The notes beneath the pieces were generated by a model. It was not told the origin of the DNA and searched no databases. It saw nothing but the letters and a program-made list of their open reading frames with translations. Position numbers and translations under genes: made by a program. This document shows positions 15,201 through 29,200 of a stretch of DNA of 64,000 nucleotides, one piece after another. This stretch comes from Lycocorax pyrrhopterus obiensis. Its lineage: Eukaryota; Chordata; Aves; Passeriformes; Paradisaeidae. Positions within the stretch are counted from its first letter, which is position 1. Every line of letters starts with the position of its first letter. The DNA lies in the NCBI GenBank assembly GCA_014706295.1, contig JACSVZ010000012.1, positions 13,820,227 to 13,884,226 on the forward strand. The letters run 5' to 3'.

Positions 15201-17087
15201 AAAGCCTCAGCTGGCTCAGTTTTGAATGCTCTTTGCACGAGTCTGCAACTATACTGAGCTTCATCATCCAAGGAGAAATAGCTTGGAGTTTTGGTTGGTT
15301 TGTGGCACACAAAATATTCATTTTCTCTTTGTGAGAGTAGGAGAGTAATTTGTTTCTAACTGACCCCGTAATGGACCTGAAACAATATGACTTTTCCTAG
15401 TGACCAGTGAATATCCATGACCCCTTGAATTACAAGGAAAATAGGTCATGTGCTGAGGACCCAAAGGGCAGGTGAATAGGAGCTGGGTGAGCAATACATT
15501 AGCTGAAGGCTGTAGCCCTGTCCAGTTCAGGTTTTAAAATACTTTGGTAATGCTTCCATCCTGGTACACCACGTGCCATATTTTACGTAACAGCATCTGA
15601 AAACCTCTGCCTTAAATGGGCTCTCTGCCAGTCCCAGTTCGTGTAGTGCCTGTCCTGCGTTTGTGCTCCATACAGATACACACAAACTGCCAGCTTCTCC
15701 CTTTGCTGGTGTCTTCCTCGTCTCTGGTCCCTCCATCTGTGTGTTTCTCATGGGTTTCCTTGTCTTATCAAAATACAAACTCATCGGGGCAGTGGCTGTT
15801 TTCTGTTGTCTGTAGGACTTTAACCACTGCAGCAGAACCAGAAACGCTTTTCTTGGCGGAAGAGGGAAGCACACATTGCGTGATGTGCCCTCCATGGAGA
15901 TGTTTGCTCAGGGCCCGTTGCAAACCACATCAACCAGGTGCCAATTACTGAGTTACTAAGTAAAAGATGATGCTGATGAGCTTTGTGATCTGAACTGAAA
16001 CAGGACTCTGATTTTCAGAGCTTGGAAAACCCAGGAATTCATCGACTTCAAGATATCTTGAAAATGCTGCTCTTCATGCAGCGGGGCAGGCAGAGAGAGC
16101 AGGGGATTAAGTGCTGTTTGGTTGATGTGAACATTGCAGTTTGCTCCTTCTTCTGGAAAATTACAAAATGACTTGCAGGAAAACACGATGCCTGCGTGGC
16201 CTGTCTGTCCTGCAGGGTGGCAGAGCTGGAGGCATGTTGGCAGCAGTGGCTTTTCTATGCTGGTGGCAGAGTCAGCGTGAAGGGATTCTTGCCTCCTTGG
16301 TTCACAGGCTGCTTCACTATCAGTGCAGGTCTCCTCCTGAGCAAGGAACTCACTTCCCAGGTTAGCTCATGCAGGCAGCCTCCCTTCCTGATGTTTTGCT
16401 GAAGAGATGGAGGCTGGCCTGCATGTGTACTTGAATAACAAGGCATGGGTTGTGTACAAACCAGCCTTCATAGATCTATAAGCAGATTGTCCACTGGAAA
16501 AGCCGGTGTGATCAGGTGGTCCTTCCTGGTAGAATTTGCAAGTGTCTGATGTACCTCAGTGCAACACTGGAGATTGGTTTTAGGTACTGTGCTATGAGCA
16601 GCAGCTGTTTCTTGCTTCACCTCCTTCCCTCTACAAAGATGTTGGAGTAAAGAGGGATGTCAAAGTAAGCATTGAATGGGTGAGCTGTGCTACACATCCC
16701 TCCCTGCTGGAAGAGCAGAAGCCTGTTTTGACTAAGAAAAACACTGTCTTACTATCTAGGTATTGCTTTTAGATGCTCATAGAATGACAATGCTAAGCAG
16801 CTGGCCCATGGACTCCATAAACCCTGATGGAAACAGGACTTCTTCCATATAGTCTCATTCCCTCCCTTATCTCTAACAGTATCATCTTCATTACTCCATG
16901 AATTCCCTTTTTCTTCCAGTTAGGAGTCAAATTGTTCATGGCTCTATCAGTGCAACTTAGTGTCAACACAGCTTATTCTGTAGCCTGTCGTTGAGGCTGG
17001 GGCTCCAGGCAGAGTCCTTCTGCCTGGTCGTGCAGAGCATGATCAAGGTTGTGTCCTTCTAACTTGACTCTCATTTTTCTCTCACAG

Positions 17088-17228
17088 GCATGGGTCGTGG
17101 AGAGAGCCTGTTAACCCCTACTATGTCAACACGGGCTATGCTTTGGCACCAGCCACCAGTGCCAACGACAGCGAGCAGCAGAGCATGTCCAGCGACGCCG
17201 ACACCATGTCTCTGACAGACAGCAGCGT
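17088..17228 (+). CDS. AXIN1: AXIN1 exon (human exon 3 equivalent)
   Basis: The acceptor ctctcacag and donor gtaagt flank 141 bases. It encodes [14 protein letters not shown] followed by a serine/aspartate-rich stretch ([14 protein letters not shown]), nearly identical to the human segment just after the RGS domain. It starts with the last base of a codon and ends after two bases of a valine codon, which the next exon completes. Confidence 0.97.
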
Positions 17229-20200
17229 GTAAGTAACTCCAGCCTGGGGGACAGCCACGTGCACCTTCAGCAGTGCTGCTGTTGGGTTGTCCTGGGAGAG
17301 AGGCTTTGCCATAGCTGGGGTTGGGGGGAATGTCTGAATAGACCACGGTCATGATCATTCTCACTTTCTTTTCGGTTACTTTGTCACTGTGCAGGCTACT
17401 CAGCCTTGCCAGTCTTGGGAACATTTGCAGCATAAAATACTTTGAGTGATCTAAAATAAATGGTGTTCAGTCAGAGTTTCTGCAGTGTTTCTTAAGCCAG
17501 GTGCAAGAATTGGTAATGTTGGATGACTTTGTAGTAACTGAGATACATTATCCTCTGAATAGACTGAGCCTTCTACTTACCTGGGTATTTCTCGCGAGGT
17601 TTTATGCTGCCAAACTCACAGAATGGGTCAGGTTGGAAGAGACCATCTGGTCCAACCTCCCCGCTCAAGCAGGGTCATCCTAGAGCAGATTTCACAGAAT
17701 TGTGTCCAGATGGTTCTGAAATATCTCCAGTGAGGGAGACTCCACAGCCTCTCTGGACAATCTGTTCCAGTGCTCGGTCACTGCACAGGGAAGACGTTCT
17801 TCCTCATGTTCAGGTGGAACTTACTGGGCATCAGTTTCTGCCCGTTGCCTCTTGTCCTGTTGCTGGGCACCACAGAGCAGAGCCTGGTCCATCCTCTGAA
17901 ACCTCCCTGCACATACTGATGGCCATTGATGAGGTCCCTTCTCAGCCATCTCTTCTGGAGGCTAACCAGGCCCAGTTCGCTCAGCCTGTCCTCATAAGAG
18001 AGATGCTCCAGTCCCTTTGTTGCCCTCCTCTGGACTCACTCCAGGAGCTCTGTGTCTCTCTTGTCCTGAGGAGCCCAGAAAAGGGCTCAGCACACCAGAT
18101 GGAGTAACAGCTCAGTCTGTGATGGCTCTGCAGTAGGTTTGGTGTCTGACCAGTTCTAGTTTGTCTGGTGACCACTGCACTTTAACACAGCTTGTGCTGA
18201 TAAGCCCCAGCCAAATACATTTTCCCTTTCTGTCTCTCATGACAGTGCCCTGTATCTCACCCACGACATGCCTTCCTTAAAGATGGTCTGCAAAGGAAGA
18301 AAAAAGGGGTTATGAGATTTTGTTGTGACTGCATCTCCGTGATAGGAAGAAAAGGATTTGGGGAAAAATATTCACTGTTTGGTCTGGTTTTTAGTAGTGC
18401 AAATGCAAAGTGTCTTTCTGTAGAGTAAAAACCCTTTGATTCTTCAGGCAAGAGATGACAAGTTTACAGAATTAGGAGAGGATTTTATTAATGGCAGTGC
18501 TGTAAACACAGAGTCCTCCAAGAGGCTCGTTTAGTGTCACTGTGAGTGTCAGGAGCTGTCAGACCTTGTTGAAGAAACTTTCCAGTCTGTGCCATGGATG
18601 CTGTTAATGGGTCCTGCCACAGTTCCCCACCTGCCCTCAGTTCATACAGTGCGACAGGGAGCGTGCAATGTGGCCAGGGGCTTTCTGTGTCTGTGGTGGT
18701 CGCCCTGCCTGAGCCAGTAGCTTGCTCGTCTCTGGCTCCACAGAGGCTTGGAGCCATGTAGGAGCAGCTGTGAGCCCATTCTGCACCCTGACACCAGCTC
18801 CTCGCACATTATCCACATCATGTTGTAAAATGGGGGAGGCAGACCTTGGCCAAAGGGACCTGGGAGGAGGAGGAGGATGCCCCCAGGACAGAACCCTGTA
18901 GACAACTGCTAATTAAAGGCTCCATTTGATACAAATGCAGCTGCTCTGCCACATCCTTCTGCAATTCTTCATATTCATCAATTTTTGTGGAGGAGTGCTC
19001 TGAAGCTAGCAGGAGTCATGTAACTTCTTGTTATCAGGAGAGACAGATGTAAGAACTCTTCAAAATTAATTAGCTTTTAGCACTTCCTTTCCCACTGGTC
19101 CAGCGGGCTCGTGGGGCTGCACTGATGGTTATACCTGTGATAAGTTGTGATGATTTATGCCCGAGTTCTTCACCCTCCTAATTTTTATTTCACTAGCCAC
19201 AGTCTGTTTCTTTCACAGGCAGAATAATTTCTTATTGGCCATCCTATGCTCCTTTTTCCTTTAGGCATTTTATCCCTGTTATGCCCACCATAGGCTGCTT
19301 CTAGGACTTTAATTACCACCAATATGTGCACTGCCTTCTGCTAATAACTAACCCAATCTTAGTGGTTCATTTTAAGTAGGTTTCAAACTTCATAAGAGTA
19401 AACCTTCCTTTCTATGCCTCTCAAACTGGATGCATGCAGAATGCCAAATTGGTATTCTGGATGTACAGCCTTGACCTTTGGCTTACACAGACTCTGTCTG
19501 TTTTCAGCACTTGCTCTTCATTACATGCTTTAAAACTCCAGCACCAGATTTTACTCAGTTCTTACATGGCACTGCTGAACCTATCTGCCTCCCGAGTTTC
19601 AAAGGAATTTTTGCAGAATTGCTCAAGGCAGCAAAAATGAAGAACAACCAGATGAAGTTAAAGAAGGGACTCCTGCTGCTTGACAAGACTTACATGTCTC
19701 AATGCTTTGAATTTAGGCCTCCTCTGAGGAAAATGGCAGTAAAAGCCTCGTTTGCTGATGAGCGAGGTTCTTCCCTCTGTGTGCTGTTTACACACAGCAG
19801 TCACGCTCCATAATGAAGAAATCTGGCTTCTGCTCCAAGGCAGCACGTGAACGAGGTGCAATCCAAGGCAAAAACCTCCTTCAGACCCTCCATGAGAGGA
19901 AAATATATCTGGACAATTGGGATGCAAACACTGGCTAATTGAGGAATGCTAACAAACCAGGAGAGCAAGGCATGCTCTTCAGCGCTGGCCCACTCAGGCC
20001 AGTGGAGAAGGCAGGCACGGAACATTTGCGGTACTCTGATGCACCAGTTCCCTTCCAAGCTTTGATGTTGGATTGATCCCAGCAACATGGGGTTTGGAAG
20101 TGGCTGCATGTGAAGCCTCTAGCAAAGACATGAGTGATGCTCTGCCTGTCTCAGCTCCTGAGCTGGGGTGATTTTTTGGGAGCAGCCAGCTCACCAAACA

Positions 20201-23200
20201 GATTGTAAAACTGTGCTGTTACAAGCACACTTACCTAAAAGGCCAGCTTTCAACAGGATGTCTTTCCGAGCACTGGTAAATATTATTGTAATGGGTTGAA
20301 TTTATATAACGAGTATGTTATCAGTCCCTGTTGTTGGAGTAGTTTGCTTTTTGAGTGGCTTAGAAAACATTGCTCTTAAATGCCTGTGCTCTGCTGATTA
20401 TTTTTCAGTCTTCCTGTGTCCTAGGAATTCCTCTGCCCTTGTAGGCAAAACAGCTCTGGTCCTCTCCGCTGAAACCTGTTTTTATAATCAGCAGGGCAGC
20501 TGTGTTGTTTTAGCTGGTTTGTGTGGAGGCAAGGTCTGGGGAGGACACAGTGAGAGGCTCTGGCGAGCGCTGGCCCGGCAATGCTGCGGCCGCAGGTGGG
20601 GCCGAGTCGCTCGCCGCTGATGTTTGGTGGAGGGTCAGTGGTAAGTCAGGGGTTTGGGGCTCTGCCTGCCCCGTGGGCTGCTCAGAGCCTGCCTCAGACT
20701 TGCAGCAGCATTTCCAGCACAGTCCTAAACTGCTCTTGCTGTCTCGGATAACCCTTCTTGGGGACAGCATCTTCCCAAGTGGAGGAGGCGAGTCTGTGGG
20801 TGGGAGGGGTTGTCACAACAGAGATGCTTGAGGCGAGTGAAGGCAACTGGAGGTAGGAAGGCAGCAGGCAGCAGCTGAAACCATTAAATCTCCATGTGAT
20901 GTTCCAATTCAGATGCAGAAACGCATTAGGTCCATATCTATCTTGATTTCTTCAAGAGCTTACATGGTAAACAAGAGGTAATGTGTCCTCTTTAGCCCAG
21001 TGTTGTGCTCCAGCTGAACAATACTCCTTCCTCTGGGTCTTATCATGTGTCCTGGCTTATCTTAGTTGGGAGACAGCTTTGCCTTCCCCCAGGCAATTGG
21101 GAAGCCCTCGGTGTGGTGCCTGGAGGGATGGATAGAGAGATGTTCCTTCTTCCCCAATTCCAGTCAAACCTGCTCCAGAGTAGGGATGGCCAATCCCCAG
21201 AACAAAGGGATTTAGGACAGTGGTTATTCCTTCAAAAAGTCTTGCAGATTAAATGCTATTCCTTGGATGACTGGCCTTTAACCAAAATGCCTGGTGATTT
21301 TCCCATCATGCTTCTTTATGTGAGAAAAGTCTCTTGTGACAGAGGTGCTTTGATAAGAGTAATTGGTAGAAAATACCAGTTTGGCTGTGTATTTGTTTTC
21401 TGTCTTTCCTAAGGCCAGTGATCCAGAATTACCCCAAGTTTTCCTATATTTAAACAAGTTTAGCAGCTTTGTAATTTCAAAGATCTCAAATGAGATCTCT
21501 ACAGAGGAGCAAAGACACCTCTGATCAGAAGAGTCCAACTGCAGAGCCACAGCGAAACCACTGCTCACTGGAGGCTCTTGCAGGTCAGTTTGGAGAGGAG
21601 AGGAAGCTTCCACATTTCCCCAACAGTAAACTCATTGCATTATCATTAAATAAACAGTAGAAATACTCTTCTTCCCTCGTTGCATTTCAGCTCTGAGCTT
21701 TTGTGGTGCTAAAGAAAATCACGTGATGAAACAAGGAAAAACAGTTTGGGAAAGTTTTATTCTAAAAGTAGATGTGCTGTAAAAAAAGTTTAATTTTTTT
21801 TTCATATATATATATATATATATATATTATTTCTCTATCTATTGAAAATATCTCAAAGCAAGCTACCTGACAAAAGGAAAACAAAAGTACGGTATTGGTT
21901 TTCCTTGCTTTCCCCCCATCTATTGAATAAGGTTTTGTTGGGATAAAATTAAAGTGCTTATCTTTGAATTTGCTTCCTCTGGTTGAGTTGGCACAGTACA
22001 TTGAACGAAGGAATGTTCCAAGTTCAGAGGTGGCATTGGGGAATCTAGTTAAAATGACATCAAAGGCAGCACAGCGGGGCTGAACATGTGTTTGAAGCCG
22101 GATAGATTAGAGGCCATTATCAGCCTTTCGCTACTGTGCTGGGAACAAAAGTCGCTCTTTCCGCTGGGACTGCTGCTGGGGAGAATTAAAAAAAAAAGAG
22201 AGAGAGAGAGAAAGAAAGAAAAATTGCACTTTCTAACATAATGCCGCTTTCTCTGCAAATGGCCGTGTGGCTTTAGTGTGTGAGTTGTGTTCTGGCGCCC
22301 GGGTTTTGTGCACTGGTTAAGCTGAAATGTTGACTATTGATGCCGACCAGCGACGGCTAAAATAATCCCCCGGGTTTTTTATTTTTCCCTCTGAAAACTT
22401 CCAGTTGTTTTGTTGCCATCCAGTCTAGAAAAGGCTGCGTCACAATGCGGTGAAACTCTTTAACCATTGTGACTCTCATCATTAAAGAAAATTAAACCAC
22501 CGAATGAACACTGTCATGTTCCCTGTACAGCAACATGTGGGGAAGTTGTCCTGCTCCCAAGCCGTGTCACTGCAGGCACAACAGAGATGATGCTCCCAAC
22601 ACACTCTTCCTCCTCCTGCATTACCTGCAGCCACTTGCCAGAGCTGTAATTAGCCTGGCTCATTTTCTGTTCCCTCGTTTGTCTTCCTGCTAAAAAGCAC
22701 TTGTCATTAATCATGGGGTTTGTTTTATTTTATTTTAGTGGTATTTCATTTTGAATGCCTGCATTACTGCATGAAATTAGGTTCTTCTGATGTAGGTTGG
22801 TGGCGATTCTGCCCGCACCCACATTTCCAGGGAGCCAGCAGGGCAGCCAGCATGATGGGAATGGGAATGAAAGCTCATGGTGGCCATCCTCACACAGGCT
22901 GGTGCTTGAAACTCAGGAGGTTTGCAGGCAAAACACCACAGTAAGCTGTGTTTCTCTTGCCAAATGGCACCTTGATTTTAAAAATCTGTGAGTGAAACTG
23001 GTTTATGTTCTGGAGAAGCAGCTGGGGAGAGGGATAGGTGCTAAGGACATTTGGCCTGTGCAAACATCTTGTGTTGTGAGATGTGTCAGGACTGGCTCGT
23101 TTTCACGGCTCAGAGGGGTGCGGGGTTGGTAGAAGATGTGCCTGGAAGTTACGTGGTAATTGGGACAAACTAAATCCCTCCATTCATTTCCACCCACCTC

Positions 23201-26200
23201 TGTGGCATTGCACGGCCCTCCCAAGCAGTTACCTCTACTGAATCAGGGAAATGTGTAAAATGAAAAAGCTCCTAATTGCCAAGCTCCAGGCTGGCATTTG
23301 GTTTTGCATTCGTTGATTTTCCAAAAAATTTTTTTTGTTATTTCCAAATAACACAAGGTCACCAGGAGGTGGGTCTGTGTCCTTTCGTAACTGGGCTCCA
23401 CTCACTCACCTTCTCCTGGTCCCTGGGTGTGAGTAGGGTGGTGGCAATGGTGAAAACAAAAATGCATTTCCTTTATCTGCGTGGAGTCACGCTTAGGCAG
23501 TGATGCTTTGCCATTTGCGGTGCTTAGCAGAGACTGGTGCCTCTGACCCACTGACTCCTGTGTACCCAGACTCATGGCAGAGCCGTGGATCCAACTCCTG
23601 GTCTGTCAGAACCAAGGATTGCGGCCATCACTGTCTCCTTCCTCTGCAGAGATCTCTGTCACCACCTCTTTCAGCACAGGCACAAAGCCAAGCAGTGCTG
23701 GTTCACTTGGTTGTGTCTGCCCGTGACATCCCTTCCTAACCTCGTCCATCCTCCTTTGGGGAGGGGGCTGGTTCTTCCCTTCAGCAACTCCAGTATCAAG
23801 CCCATAATTTCAGATTGAGCTAGAGATCGCCTTGGGACCAGTGGGGCCTATACCCCCTTGCTTTGATAAGCCATTTGAGCAGCTGTCACGCTCTCTTAAA
23901 AATATATACCTTGTTCCCTGACCAAGTTCCCCTTGGAGCAAATGCTCGCTGAGCTCCCACTCCTCCTTCTCCCCCCTCTCTTAGCCTGCCCTGTGGTTTA
24001 ATGTGTACATTACAGACTCTTTATAGAAAGCAACCAACTATAAAAGGTACCAGCATGCAGTCCAAGTCCTTCTCCCTGCCCTCTGCCTTGGGCAGCAGTT
24101 GCAGGAGCCCTACCTCACTCTGCTTCCAGTGGATGCTGTGTAAGTCCTCCTGGCCCCACATGCCAGAGCTTTTTTTCGTTCAGGGACGTGCGTGAGCATC
24201 GTTCCCCACATGGGTCCCTCTGGGCATGCAAACATGAAGGGGTTTCTTACCGGCCCCTCTGTGTCAGCAAGGCTTAAATGAGCATAAAGTGTCAGAGAAA
24301 GGCACTAAAGCAGGACGTGTTGTTGTTTTATTCTGGCAGAGATGGGATCCCACCGTACAGACTCCGAAAGCAGCATCGCAGAGAGATGCAAGAAAGTGCC
24401 AAAGCAAATGGACGCGTGCCACTACCTCACATTCCTGTAAGTAGCACTATCTCCTTCCCAGGGGTAAATATGCAAAATATGTGAGATCTCTAGCAGACAG
24501 TTGCTCTGCTTGTGCTCGAGTTTAATCCCCCTTAGTGCTCTATTCACTTGGGGATGCTTTAAGATTACATACATTGTGCTAAGAAAAGGCTTGGAGCTTT
24601 CTGCCAAACTCACCATCCAGGGCTGCCCAAAACACAGAGTTTTTCTTAACCATTCAGTCAGTAGCTGATTGTTTCTCCTGGATGAGAATGGAAGCACCGG
24701 CTGGCATTTATCTGCAAGCAGTTCCATGCCCTCGGGTGAGCTGGAGGTGTTTGTGGAAGTTGTAGGAGGCTGTTGGACACGGAGGCTGATGTAGCTCTCA
24801 GCCAAGGTCAGTTGGGGAGAAGTGCAATGGTCCCCAGCAGTATTTCTGCACTGAGCAGCCACAGGAGCTGTAACCTGTTCTCAAGGACTCAGCAAAGCTC
24901 ACCTGGGGACACAAGGCAGGAGAAAAAAAAAGGTGCAGGAGTAAGTATTTCATTTATCTGACACTGTCTCCTTGGTTGCTCCAGGTGATCAAACAGCCTT
25001 TGGAAGATGAGCACAACTGCTAGGGCTCTGCATCACCATCTGCAGCTCTGCTTATTATTGTTTTCTTTTTGTGAGAAGTTACAGGTGACATTTAATATCT
25101 AGTAGAGAATAAAGGTGCTTCTTTCTCCTTTGGACAGCTGGACTCCAGCACAAATCAAATAGGGAGAGAAAAAGCTTCCATCTGCTTTTTCCAGAAGTGC
25201 CTTCAAACTTGACGCAGCTGTTCCCACCCTGCCTGCTCAAAGCGGCACAATACCAGCAGAAATACACCCTTGTTTTAATCTGATTTAAAAGAAAAAAAAC
25301 CCACACCAAAACCACCACTCTTTGTTTTGCCTTTTAAATTAGATTATTTTCCTTAGATTTAAGAGGGTCTCCTGTGCTTTGATCACTGGGTTGACAATAA
25401 AAGCCCTGGCTGCGGACGCTCATAGCCATCCTTGCTCAGTCACCTCTCTTTTCACACAGTTGCTTTCACAGTGTGGTTGCTGTTGAAAAGGCTGGCTGGG
25501 TGCCTTTTTATTTCACTTGATGCCGTTTTTACTGTAAGCATGGCTTTGTTAGAGTTGAAGTTTGAAAGCTTGGCCTTTATTTTTTGTTGTTATTGTTGTT
25601 GCTGTTCCCCAACAGTGGGAACTACTGACTGAATATTCTCCAACTTCAAAGCTTGTCAGTAGCTTTACCTTTTGGATAAAAATAATAGTGGCTTTCTGTT
25701 GGATGGTGTGCACTAGCAATGCCTCGATGAACTGCAGGTTATAAACTCAGAGTATGGAGCATTAAATATGTATAGTGAGCTCTACTTTAACGAACTTCCA
25801 TCTGCCAAACATTTCTTTTGTTGAACTGAATAAGTGTCATTCCAGCAGCAGTTCCTTGCAGGCTAATTAGTTTTACTTAGCATTAAATTTTATCGACCTT
25901 TTTGGAAACCAGTTTTAAAAATGGGGTAAAAAACAAGGTTTAAATTGCCCACCTGCTGCTTATAAATTTTTATATTATCCTACTTGCCTACACAGTCTTT
26001 TAGAATTACATATTCCTCCTAAACTACACACAGACACTTCACAAGGATTTTTTTGTGAAACAGCCACTGTTCCCATTAGGTTCTGCACTGTAATTTTAAG
26101 TCCCAGGGAAAAAGGCATCTTGACACATATTTGTATGGGAGTGGAGGACTGAGAAGTTGCATTAGTTCTAGTCTTTCTCCAGGGAATAAAAGTTTAGTTC

Positions 26201-29200
26201 AGACACTCTGGCACCTCCTGCCAGCCAATTACTGACACAGAATTGGCATCGACTTCAGAGAGGCACTGCTCTGCCCTTGCTTATCAATCAGCCAAGAAAG
26301 GAGAAGGTAATTAGACAATGTGTTTTGACAACACCAGTGTGAAATGTTATAAAGTTACTCTTTAAAATTCAGCTCTAACTGTAGACTCTTTGAATTAAAC
26401 AGCTCAAATTAGCAAGGAGCCATGCAAGTGTTTCTTGAAGTGTTGCCTTCCAAAGCCAGTGGCTGGGCTGTCCCGCAGCCCGTGGCTAAATCAGGCTGGA
26501 CCTGGGGTTAGCTGCTTCCAAATGTGTGGCAGTGATGAAATCACAACCTTTGAGTGAAGGTCTTTATGGACTCCTATCTCCAACATAGCCAGAGTCCATG
26601 CTGATAGCGCCTGCAGAATGCACAGCATGTTTTCCTACTGATAATAGGGAACCTCCTACTTCCGAAAGTCATTTCAGAAGTCCTTTACAGACCTTCCCAT
26701 TCCCTGACAAGTGAGTTATGGGGCTATTATGCAAAATTCTGAAAGGACTTATATTGCTTTTAATAGCAGCACTTGTAGTTAGGTCCAGAAGCTATAAACT
26801 GCGGTGATTATATGTTCAGAGGAGGCTGCCCGCTGGTCCCAGCAGCCGTGCTGCCTCCAAGTAGTGACAGCATGTGCTGGTTCTGTGGGACACCCTGCTC
26901 AGCAGCAGGACACATTGTGTGGATGGCCCTGATCTGCATCTTTCACACTTAGCAGCTCACATCTTCCACACTTAGCCAGTCACCAGTGCTCTTAAGTTTG
27001 GAAAAGTTGTGTTCTGTGAAGTGGCGCTCTGCCCAGGAATGCAGTGGGGGAGGATCTCCAGCAAGCACTGAGACCTCTGGTTTGTGCCTCTGGCAGGAAC
27101 ACATTACACAGAGAGTGAGTGTTGCTTTCATGTGGTTTTCCATCTCTCTCTTGGATTTGAGCAGAGTCTTGGAGCACTAAGGAAGGAAAGAGCAAGCAAG
27201 TTCCCAAAGCAAGGGAGAGAGCCCAGAGCATCCAGGGCTGTACCTGGCTCTGGCATTCATCCATTCCCAGGAGAGGATGGGAGATCCTCTTTTTCCACAG
27301 CAAATTCAGAAAAATCCAACCTCAAGCATTAGACCTGGTGCTTGGTTGGTTTGTTTAACTGCATAAAGAAGCCATTTTGTGATGTTCTTGCTGTAGCTTG
27401 AACATCCCGCAGGAGCTCTCCTGTCCTGCCCCACAGTCAAGGATGCTGCGAGGTGGCTTCCGTGGTGTTCCTGAGTGGAGCAGGTTTTGAGTGACCGCTG
27501 TGCTGTGCTGTACAAGTGAGGAGTGCACAGGAGGAGCCTGGCCTCGTGCTGCCTGGATAACTGCAGCTAAATGAGCTTTCTGCTCCTGTGAGTTGGGAAC
27601 CTGCTCAGAATTCCCATCAGCTGTTTTCTGCCATTTTCCTCAAATGCCTTGCTGCAGCGGGACTCCTTCCTAATCCCTGAATGCTGCTAAAGTGGATGCT
27701 GAAATCCCGCTATCTGTGAGCTCTGCCACAAGTGTTTCTGGTATGGAAACACCATTTATCTGTTAAAAATTTATGTCACAGAGGAATGCATTAATCTAAG
27801 AAACACGGATGTTCAGAAGTTCTTTTCTCTTGGCTTCTCTAGCCTGTCATCTTCCTTTCATTTCCAAGACTGACTTGTGATCTAACAACAGCCCCTCAGG
27901 CATCATGGAGGCATCAAATCTCTTGTAGAAGAGGGAGATTTACCAGCACAGAATTCTGTGGCCCAGTCACATCTGTCAGAAACAGTTCAGCCTAAACCAC
28001 AGATCCCTGGAGCTGGTTAGGGAACCTCTACCCAGTGTAATGTTGAAAAACTTCCTGTTTCATCTCAGAGCAGTTGAGGCTGCTTCTTCCCAAGGGAAAC
28101 CTGCAAACTGCAGTGAGATTCTTCCTTTTCAGCCTTTTCACATTTCGGATGCCAATGTGTTCTGATGTGTAGCTTGGTCCTTAAACCTCTGTTTCTCAGA
28201 GAAGGTGAAATCCACCAAAACCCAAGAGCCACATCTGCCTCATGGAGCAAAATCCATGGAATTCCTGCTCCATCAGCTCCAAGAAAAGAAGGGGAAAACG
28301 TGAGAGCAGCTGCCTAGTGGAACAGCTGGAGAGCTTGTGTATCTCACATGTTTTTAGCAGGCTGCTTCTTCACAAAGGTACCAGAGCTTCAGACACTTCA
28401 TGTGTCAAGGACAATGTTCTAGTGATAGGTACCCCAAGAAATCTTTCTTCAGAGCTGTCACAAGGAAAGATTGCTCCGTCTAGACCAGTTCAAGCAATTT
28501 CTGTTTTTCCCAATCCACCTGGCATTCAGTGTCCCATCTGTTGTCCTCTGCAGCCTCTCCAACTCAGCATGGTTTGGTTCTGGACAGACCTATCTAACTA
28601 GTGCTGTTAAATAAAAGTAGATAGGTAATTAAATAAAACATTAAATAGAACAGCTGTAGATAAACAGTTCTTTAAAATGAAGCGTTTCCTCTCTGAATTG
28701 TTGATGTAGAATGTCCAGAGACCTCATTCTGGTCCAGATTGAAGGGCTGGATCCTCAAAAACCAGCCATCTCTTGGAGAGTGCTGCACCTTTTACTTGGA
28801 TCAAAAGCTCTTCTGATTTCAGAACAATAAGCAGCTGATTTACAGCTCCCTTGGCAGGACTCTGTATGCCCATGGGAAGCTGGGGGCAGGTTCAAAATCC
28901 TGAAGCCCTGAAGGATCCTGCTCCGGGCACAGGCTCAGCCTGGCTGGTCTTTGATGGAGCGTGTTTCCCCTGTCTCCCTTCTGAAGTCAGGCCCATCATT
29001 TGATAAAGGCTTCAAACACTTTGTTGTCTTAAGCCTTTTGAACCAGGTCAGTGCAATCCATGTTTGCTGTCTAGGGAGACAGAGAGAGCCCTCAGCAGCT
29101 ATCTGTATTGTTTCAGCACAGGGAATTTGCATTCATTATTCTGCAATACTGTTAGTTTTGGGGAAGTCTGTGTAGCTCATCCTTTGAGCTAGGAATAAAG

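Larger units (their letters stand above)
1..17087 (+). other. AXIN1: AXIN1 intron (5' part of the gene lies outside the window)
   Basis: This stretch precedes the first AXIN1 exon seen and contains no recognisable exon of AXIN1 or any other gene. The large AXIN1 exon with the tankyrase-binding region and the RGS domain should lie upstream, because the first exon found starts at the residues that follow that exon in the human protein. Base composition is AT-rich to neutral, and reading frames are short and show no family resemblance. Visible features are a (CA)n/(TA)n tract near 9277, a CpG-rich patch near 8817-8980 and scattered A/T runs. I saw no clear LINE in this part. Confidence 0.75.
17229..24339 (+). 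other. AXIN1: AXIN1 intron
   Basis: About 7.1 kb lie between the first two exons in the window. It holds the minus-strand CR1 at 17610-18180, a CpG-rich patch near 20547-20625, an AT dinucleotide run near 21804 and an A/GA-rich run near 22187. The non-repetitive block at 22060-22500 has the look of a conserved non-coding element. No additional exon was recognised. Confidence 0.85.

Noticed and set aside
1..17087. Search for the AXIN1 exon with the RGS domain
   Set aside because: No frame of the needed size (about 290 codons) or with RGS motifs is present, so the exon must lie upstream of the window.
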